Origin: Lachnospiraceae bacterium
GTDB taxonomy: Bacteria; Bacillota; Clostridia; Lachnospirales; Lachnospiraceae
NCBI GenBank assembly: GCA_017439675.1
Contig: JAFSIQ010000010.1
Span: 124,001 to 188,000, forward strand
Direction of reading: 5' to 3'
Length of the DNA: 64,000 nt
Shown here: positions 58,809 through 64,000 of the stretch, piece by piece
Numbering within the stretch: the stretch's first letter is position 1
Layout: each line of letters starts with the position of its first letter
The notes under the pieces: model-generated
Told to the model about the DNA's origin: nothing
Databases searched by the model: none
The model's input: the letters and a program-made list of their open reading frames with translations, nothing else
Translations under genes and position numbers: made by a program

Positions 58809-58826
58809 TATGGATAGAGATAGAAT
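58798..58826 (+). promoter_or_regulatory. Promoter of the MarR-ABC exporter operon
   Basis: TTGCAT (58798-58803), 17-base spacer, TAGAAT (58821-58826), 37 bases before the MarR start codon. Confidence 0.6.
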
Positions 58827-58843
58827 GTTCGTTGCCGAACATT
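58824..58843. promoter_or_regulatory. Operator palindrome of the MarR-ABC exporter operon
   Basis: Perfect eight-base arms AATGTTCG / CGAACATT around TTGC. It overlaps the last bases of the -10 box and covers the probable transcription start, the usual place for a MarR dimer that represses its own operon. Confidence 0.7.
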
Positions 58844-58862
58844 TAGGAAAGGAGTTACATAC

Positions 58863-59339
58863 ATGATAGATAAAGTATGCGACATGGAACAGACTACTTG
58901 TTCTTGTAGCGAAGTGAAACAGGTTGGCTTTCAGCTGAAAGTCTTAGACTTGATGTTCCGACGGAATATGGAAGCGCATTTTCGCAAAAGTGGATTTGAG
59001 GGATTGTCAGTGATTAATGTTTGGATTATTGAATATTTGTCGCACAATGATAATAGGAATATATTTCAGAAAGATATTGAAAAACGTTTTAATATCGGAA
59101 AATCTTCCATTGCAGGAACATTGAAGGGTATGGAGGAAAAAGGACTGGTTGTGAGACAATCGGTGGAAGAAGATGCCAGATTGAAAAGGGTGTGCTTGAC
59201 CGACAAAGGACGAGAATACGCCTGTAAGATGGAACAGGGAAAGCGAGATATGGAGCAAAAGGTGAGTGCGGGAATCTCGGAAGAAGATATGAATCATTTT
59301 TTTGATGTTATTAAAAAAATGCAAGAGAATTTGAAATAA
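58863..59339 (+). CDS. MarR family transcriptional regulator
   Basis: A 158-residue regulator with the MarR winged HTH (about 45-115; IFQKDIEKRFNIGKSSIAGTLKGMEEKGLVVRQSVEEDARLKRVCLTDKG) between dimerisation helices. The N-terminus carries three cysteines (about 6-14, CDMEQTTCSC) that might sense thiol or metal stress. It is the first gene of an operon with the two ABC exporter genes, and probably represses it through the palindrome in its promoter. AAAGGAG is nine bases before the ATG. Confidence 0.9.
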   Translation: MIDKVCDMEQTTCSCSEVKQVGFQLKVLDLMFRRNMEAHFRKSGFEGLSVINVWIIEYLSHNDNRNIFQKDIEKRFNIGKSSIAGTLKGMEEKGLVVRQSVEEDARLKRVCLTDKGREYACKMEQGKRDMEQKVSAGISEEDMNHFFDVIKKMQENLK

Positions 59340-59351
59340 AGGAGTGACAGC

Positions 59352-61100
59352 ATGTTAAAGACATTAGGAAAACAATTGTATGGATTCCGCAAGGATTCTA
59401 TATTAACTCCATGCTTTATGATATTAGAGGTTGCAATGGAAATGATAATTCCATTAATGATGGCTTCTATTATTGATGACGGCGTGGAAGCAGGTAATAT
59501 TAACCACATTTATCAAATGGGTATTTATATGGTGATTGCGGCGGGAATCGGTTTGTTTGCAGGTCTTATGGGTGGTAAATATGGCTCTAGAGCGTCAGCA
59601 GGTTTAGCGAGAAATCTTCGTCGTGCCATGTATGACAATATCCAGACCTTTTCTTTTGCGAATATTGATAAATTCTCAACCGCAGGTCTTGTAACCCGAA
59701 TGACCACCGATGTAACCAATATTCAGAATGCATACCAGATGATTCTTCGTATGTGCATTCGTTCTTTGATTAGCTTTGTGGTTGCGATGTGTATGGCGTT
59801 TTTTATTAGTCCAAGACTTGCAACGGTGTATCTTGGAGCGGTTATTTTCCTTGCTTGCATTTTGATTATCATGATTCCAAAAGCAATGAAGTATTTTACA
59901 CAAGTTTTTCCAAAGTATGATAATTTAAATGAAAGTGTACAGGAAAATGTATCAGCAATCCGCGTTGTGAAAGCATTTGTAAGAGAAGATTATGAGAGAG
60001 AACGGTTTTCTAAGGCAAGTAATGCTTTGTATGGTATGTTTGTGAAAGCTGAATCCATTGTGGCGTTAAATGGTCCAATTATGCAGACAACCGTGTATTC
60101 CTGCATTTTGTTAATATCATGGATTGGTGCGAAGATGGTAGTGAATTCTGAACTTGCCACTGGTGAGCTTATGAGTTTATTTACATACTGTATGAATATT
60201 CTGATGAGCTTAATGATGTTATCTATGGTGTTTGTTATGATTACCATGAGTATGGCAAGTGCAAAGCGTATTGCGGAAGTGTTAAATGAAAAGAGTAGCT
60301 TAACAAATCCAGAGAATCCAGTGATGGAAGTAAAGGATGGTAGCATTTCTTTTGAACATGTGAAATTCAATTATCATGAAACAGCAGAAGAACCAGTGCT
60401 TAAGGATATCACTCTTGATATTCATGCTGGTGAGACCATTGGTATTATTGGTGGAACCGGTAGTTCCAAAACAACCTTTGCTAATATGATTAGTCGTATT
60501 TATGATGTGTCGGAAGGAAGTGTGAAGGTTGGAGGAGTGGATGTCCGTGACTATGATATGGAAACTCTCCGTAACCAGGTGGCAGTTGTACTACAGAAGA
60601 ATGTGTTGTTTTCTGGTACAATTTTGGAAAATCTTCGCTGGGGCGATATGAATGCCACAGAGGAAGAGTGTATTCATGCTTGTGAACTTGCATGTGCAGA
60701 TGAATTTATTCGAAGTTTTCCTGATGGGTATAATACATATATAGAACAGGGTGGAACCAATGTATCAGGAGGACAGAAACAGCGTATCTGTATTGCAAGA
60801 GCACTGCTTAAGAAACCAAAGATTTTAATTTTAGACGATTCTACCAGTGCGGTGGACACTGCAACCGATGCAAGAATCCGTAAAGCTTTTAAGGAAGAGA
60901 TTCCAAATACAACAAAGATTATTATTGCCCAGAGAATTTCCAGTGTAGAGCAGGCCGACCGAATTATTGTAATGGAAGACGGAGCTATCGATGGTTTTGG
61001 AACCCATGAGGAATTATTAGCAAACAATGAGATATATAGAGATATTTACGAGTCACAGACTAGTGGTAGTGGTGACTTCGATGAAGGAGGTGACAACTAA
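59352..61100 (+). CDS. ABC exporter half-transporter with degenerate ATP site (subunit 1)
   Basis: A 582-residue half-exporter: six-helix membrane domain (about 15-300) and nucleotide-binding domain (about 330-575). Walker A reads GGTGSSKTT, with Ser in place of the usual Gly. The signature is VSGGQKQR. After Walker B the catalytic Glu is replaced by Asp (LILDDSTSAVD) and the switch His by Gln (IIAQRISS). These changes mark the non-hydrolysing site of heterodimeric exporters such as BmrCD or TM287/288. The TAA overlaps the start of subunit 2 by one base. The cargo is probably a drug or lipid. Confidence 0.9.
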   Translation: MLKTLGKQLYGFRKDSILTPCFMILEVAMEMIIPLMMASIIDDGVEAGNINHIYQMGIYMVIAAGIGLFAGLMGGKYGSRASAGLARNLRRAMYDNIQTFSFANIDKFSTAGLVTRMTTDVTNIQNAYQMILRMCIRSLISFVVAMCMAFFISPRLATVYLGAVIFLACILIIMIPKAMKYFTQVFPKYDNLNESVQENVSAIRVVKAFVREDYERERFSKASNALYGMFVKAESIVALNGPIMQTTVYSCILLISWIGAKMVVNSELATGELMSLFTYCMNILMSLMMLSMVFVMITMSMASAKRIAEVLNEKSSLTNPENPVMEVKDGSISFEHVKFNYHETAEEPVLKDITLDIHAGETIGIIGGTGSSKTTFANMISRIYDVSEGSVKVGGVDVRDYDMETLRNQVAVVLQKNVLFSGTILENLRWGDMNATEEECIHACELACADEFIRSFPDGYNTYIEQGGTNVSGGQKQRICIARALLKKPKILILDDSTSAVDTATDARIRKAFKEEIPNTTKIIIAQRISSVEQADRIIVMEDGAIDGFGTHEELLANNEIYRDIYESQTSGSGDFDEGGDN

Positions 61101-63040
61101 TGGGACAGGACAATAGTAAAGTGACGCCAGCAAGACCGGCAAAGGGTCCAGGTGGAAGAGTGCCAAGAGGAATGAAACCAGCAGTTGAGAATCCGGGAAA
61201 GATATTGAAACGATTATTTGGCTATGTGATGAAATATTATAAGTTCCATGTCGTTGTGGTTGTCATTTGTATTTTCTTAAGCGTACTTTGTAATGCACAG
61301 GGAACCATGTTCATGCAGAGTTTAATTGATGACCATATTACACCATTATTGGGTTCGAAAAATCCTGATTTTTCTGGACTTGCTGGTGCCATTGGAAGAG
61401 TGGCAGGATTTTATGCATTGGGAATTATTGCATCCTATCTGCATGCCAGATTAATGGTAAATGTAACTCAGGGAACGCTACGCAATATCCGTAATGAAAT
61501 GTTTGTGCATATGGAAGGGTTGCCAATCAAGTATTTTGATACCCATTCCCATGGTGACATTATGTCATTATACACGAATGATATTGATACATTACGACAG
61601 GTGGTTTCCCAAAGTGCACCTCAGCTTTTAAACAGTGCGATTACAATTGTTACAGTACTGATTTGTATGATACGTTTGAGTGTACCACTTACTATTACAA
61701 CCTTACTTATGGTGGTGGTTATGATGTTTGTCACTGCGAAGGTTGGTAGTCAGTCTGGAAAGTATTTTATGCAACAACAAAAGGATATCGGTGCAGTCAA
61801 TGGTTATATTGAGGAAATGATGTCTGGACAGAAGGTTGTTAAGGTATTCTGTCATGAAGAAGTGTGCAAGAAGGATTTTAACGAGTTAAATGACCAACTG
61901 TTTGACAGTGCATATCAGGCGAATAAATTTGCTAATATGCTAGGGCCTATTAATGCGCAGCTTGGTAACATGAGTTATGTTGTCTGTGTCATTGTGGGTG
62001 GTCTTTTGGCAATCAATGGAATTGGTACATTAACCCTTGGTAAGCTTGCAAGTTTCTTAACATTTAATAAGAGCTTTAATATGCCAATTAATCAGATTAG
62101 TATGCAGTTTAATGCCATTATTATGGCACTTGCTGGTGCAGACCGTGTATTTAAATTGTTGGATGAAGAACCAGAGGTGGATGATGGTTATGTGAAGCTT
62201 GTGGTTGCTGAAGAGAAGAATGGTGAGTTAGTGGAAAGTGACAAAAAGTATACCGGTCATTGGGCATGGAAGCATGAACATCAGGCAGATGGCAGTGTGA
62301 CATATGAGCCTTTACAGGGTGGTGTTGTGTTTGACAAGGTGGACTTTGGTTATAACGATGAGAAAATGGTATTACACGATATTGAGCTTTATGCAAAGCC
62401 AGGTCAGAAGATTGCATTTGTCGGTTCTACCGGTGCAGGTAAAACAACCATTACGAATTTGATTAACCGATTCTATGATATACAGGATGGTAAAATTCGT
62501 TACGATGGTATTAACGTGAATAAAATCAAGAAAGCGGACCTTCGTCAGTCTCTTGGTATTGTATTGCAGGATACACATTTATTCACAGCAACGGTAAGAG
62601 AGAACATCCGTTACGGCAATTTAGATGCTACTGATGAAGAGGTGGAGGCAGCGGCAAAGCTTGCCAATGCAGATAGCTTTATCAAACATTTACCACAGGG
62701 ATATGATACGGTACTTACTGGAGATGGTGCTAACCTAAGTCAAGGGCAGAGACAGTTATTGGCGATTGCAAGAGCTGCTATTGCCAATCCACCAGCTTTG
62801 ATTCTGGATGAGGCGACTTCTTCCATTGATACCCGTACAGAGCGCTTGGTACAGGATGGTATGGATAAGCTTATGAAGGGAAGAACCACATTTGTGATAG
62901 CTCATCGTCTTTCGACAGTGCGCAACAGCGATTGTATCGTTGTATTAGAACATGGAAGAATCATTGAAAAAGGAACGCATGACGAATTGATTGAACAAAA
63001 AGGTAAGTATTACCAGTTGTATACGGGTAAGACGGCATAA
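61100..63040 (+). CDS. ABC exporter half-transporter, catalytic partner (subunit 2)
   Basis: A 646-residue half-exporter with a long basic N-terminus (about 1-40), six membrane helices (about 45-345) and a canonical nucleotide-binding domain (about 405-640). The motifs are GSTGAGKTT, LSQGQRQLLAIARA (LSQGQ signature), ILDEATSSIDT with catalytic Glu, and VIAHRLST with the switch His. About 45 extra residues (about 355-400; VVAEEKNGELVESDKKYTGHWAWKHEHQ) are inserted before the domain, as in BmrD-type subunits. It provides the active ATP site of the heterodimer with the preceding gene. Confidence 0.92.
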   Translation: MGQDNSKVTPARPAKGPGGRVPRGMKPAVENPGKILKRLFGYVMKYYKFHVVVVVICIFLSVLCNAQGTMFMQSLIDDHITPLLGSKNPDFSGLAGAIGRVAGFYALGIIASYLHARLMVNVTQGTLRNIRNEMFVHMEGLPIKYFDTHSHGDIMSLYTNDIDTLRQVVSQSAPQLLNSAITIVTVLICMIRLSVPLTITTLLMVVVMMFVTAKVGSQSGKYFMQQQKDIGAVNGYIEEMMSGQKVVKVFCHEEVCKKDFNELNDQLFDSAYQANKFANMLGPINAQLGNMSYVVCVIVGGLLAINGIGTLTLGKLASFLTFNKSFNMPINQISMQFNAIIMALAGADRVFKLLDEEPEVDDGYVKLVVAEEKNGELVESDKKYTGHWAWKHEHQADGSVTYEPLQGGVVFDKVDFGYNDEKMVLHDIELYAKPGQKIAFVGSTGAGKTTITNLINRFYDIQDGKIRYDGINVNKIKKADLRQSLGIVLQDTHLFTATVRENIRYGNLDATDEEVEAAAKLANADSFIKHLPQGYDTVLTGDGANLSQGQRQLLAIARAAIANPPALILDEATSSIDTRTERLVQDGMDKLMKGRTTFVIAHRLSTVRNSDCIVVLEHGRIIEKGTHDELIEQKGKYYQLYTGKTA

Positions 63041-63047
63041 GTGAGAT

Positions 63048-63083
63048 AAAGGCGATATCTAACATTGGTTGGATATCGCTTTT
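63048..63083 (+). terminator. Terminator of the MarR-ABC operon
   Basis: Stem GGCGATATC / GATATCGC extended by AAA / TTT, loop of about 12 bases, then TTTT. Confidence 0.75.
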
Positions 63084-63171
63084 GTGGTATAATAGGAATG
63101 TTATCAAGAAAATTTTGGGTGAAAGGTAACGGAAGGAGAACTTATGTACAATAAATAGGGGAGGAACAACA

Positions 63172-63705
63172 ATGAAAGAGACAATGAAAACAATGCTACA
63201 GGAGACAATCAAGACATGGGTTGCGGAGGATATTTATGCAATTTCTATGTGGTTACAGTATGACAATTATAATCCATGTAAACCAGTGGTGATTGTAGGT
63301 TACAATACAGAAGAACAGTACCAGAAAAGTTTAAGTGAGACAGATGAGAGGGAGGCTAGATGGAATTTTGCTTTTTGGTTACAAAATGAGGAGATGTGTT
63401 TTGGTGTAGATGAGACGGCAAAGGCTGTGCGTCAGTGGATTATCTCCAATGGTTATTCTGTGTTTGAGGATGATGACGACGTGGAGGATGTACAGTGTGA
63501 AGCAATGGAACGCTTTATTGAGAATACCTTGATAGAAATCGTAAAAGAGATTCATCAAGAAAAGATTTTGACGAAGCAGTTTGGGAAGGAATTGCCAATT
63601 ATTATTCATGAACTCGAGTATTATGACAAAATTGCCGAGAACAATATAGAAGCAAATGGTGATATTTTAGATGAGGAGTTTGTGAATTACTGTATCGAGG
63701 GATAA
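63172..63705 (+). CDS. Soluble acidic protein of unknown function
   Basis: A 177-residue protein that I do not recognise with certainty. It is acidic, with two aromatic-rich strands (IYAISMWLQYDNYNPCKPVVIVGYNTEEQY and REARWNFAFWLQNEEMCFG) and an Asp/Glu-rich turn (EDDDDVEDVQ, about 100-109). The shape is like small immunity- or DUF4303-type proteins, but that is only an impression. GGGGAGG is six bases before the ATG. A membrane protein gene follows about 80 bases on. Confidence 0.6.
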   Translation: MKETMKTMLQETIKTWVAEDIYAISMWLQYDNYNPCKPVVIVGYNTEEQYQKSLSETDEREARWNFAFWLQNEEMCFGVDETAKAVRQWIISNGYSVFEDDDDVEDVQCEAMERFIENTLIEIVKEIHQEKILTKQFGKELPIIIHELEYYDKIAENNIEANGDILDEEFVNYCIEG

Positions 63706-63783
63706 AGTGATGGATGAATTGAGAGTTTCTTTTGTGGTTAATTAGTATAAAATATTATTACGAAAAATTAGTGAGGATTAAAC

Positions 63784-64000
63784 ATGATTTACGAAGCAAT
63801 TAGTAAAATGAATAGTTTACACGAGAAAAGCAGAAGATATCATTTACTATCGCAACTCTCTATTGGTGTAGGTGTAGTTAGTTTTTTGTTTGGCGTGTGT
63901 ACGATGCCATCATTATTTGTGATTTTTATTGGAGTAGCGGTAGTGTGTGGTTTGGTTAGTATTATTTTCTTTGCTCCAGAAGCAAAAAGAGCAATGAATG
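63784..64000 (+). CDS. Membrane protein, 5' part (cut by window end)
   Basis: The first 72 codons of a gene with no stop before the window ends. The translation starts MIYEAISKMNSLHEKSRRYHLLSQ and contains two membrane helices (about 26-42 and 44-63), then FFAPEAKRAMN. The opening resembles proteins of the DUF3137 kind, which have two N-terminal helices and a soluble remainder, but too little is visible to be sure. GAGG lies ahead of the ATG. Confidence 0.55.
   Translation, partial: MIYEAISKMNSLHEKSRRYHLLSQLSIGVGVVSFLFGVCTMPSLFVIFIGVAVVCGLVSIIFFAPEAKRAMN

Overview
The window is chromosomal DNA from a low-GC, Gram-positive anaerobe, most likely a Lachnospiraceae (Clostridia). The basis is strong AGGAGG-type ribosome sites, Clostridia-typical families (high-cysteine HCB small protein, DUF5685, DUF3877-like, Csp-like S8 protease, CarD-type regulator, ferredoxin-dependent 2-oxoacid oxidoreductase with rubredoxin, phosphotransacetylase) and repeats that resemble recurrent Lachnospiraceae intergenic repeats. 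I cannot assign a genus. Nearly all of the window is ordinary host gene content. There is no rRNA, transposase, prophage or CRISPR array. One tRNA-Gly(GCC) is present.

Layout. 1-4.5 kb: 3' part of a biotin-dependent carboxyltransferase, a high-cysteine small protein, a secreted NlpC/P60 protein, a palindromic repeat and a Csp-like protease. 4.6-14.5 kb: transport block with a PTS IICBA sugar transporter, a Na/Pi cotransporter with PhoU domain, a P2-type cation ATPase, a CaCA antiporter behind a yybP-ykoY (Mn2+) riboswitch, and a CNNM/CorC-type protein. 14.8-18.2 kb: Dabb protein, lone amino-acid-type ABC ATPase, secreted expansin with Ig-like domains, CarD regulator. 18.3-27.2 kb: MATE exporter, a TPR protein-hflX-Uup operon, then a secreted glucosaminidase and cohesin-like protein operon. 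27.4-36.7 kb: hslO-methyltransferase operon, acidic membrane protein, a 704-residue protein of unknown function, an orphan pseudopilin, tRNA-Gly, an XRE regulator, a zinc-ribbon membrane protein, a DUF5685-DnaJ pair and an HD nucleotidase. 36.9-42.3 kb: glgA, serS, second copy of the palindromic repeat, and an AAA+ ATPase-LysR operon. 42.5-50.8 kb: AI-2E family permease, cardiolipin synthase, ZIP transporter, and a two-polypeptide 2-oxoacid:ferredoxin oxidoreductase followed by rubredoxin. 50.8-57.5 kb: a 13-bp tandem repeat array, a sigma/anti-sigma pair, SDR, an rsmH paralogue, a membrane lipase and pta. 57.6-64 kb: DtxR and Fur regulators facing each other, a MarR-controlled heterodimeric ABC exporter, and two unknown proteins, the last cut by the window edge.

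Themes. Metal and ion homeostasis recurs (Mn riboswitch and antiporter, P-type ATPase, ZIP, CNNM, DtxR, Fur). Cell-wall modification recurs (NlpC/P60, expansin, glucosaminidase). The most unusual non-coding content is a palindromic repeat family: two full copies in opposite orientation plus an internally deleted copy. Differences between the full copies are compensatory within the stems, which points to a selected folded structure. The 13-bp array behind the rubredoxin gene, the repeat and hairpin cluster ahead of the expansin gene, and two promoters with overlapping inverted repeats (MarR-ABC and Fur) are the other signals worth a second look.
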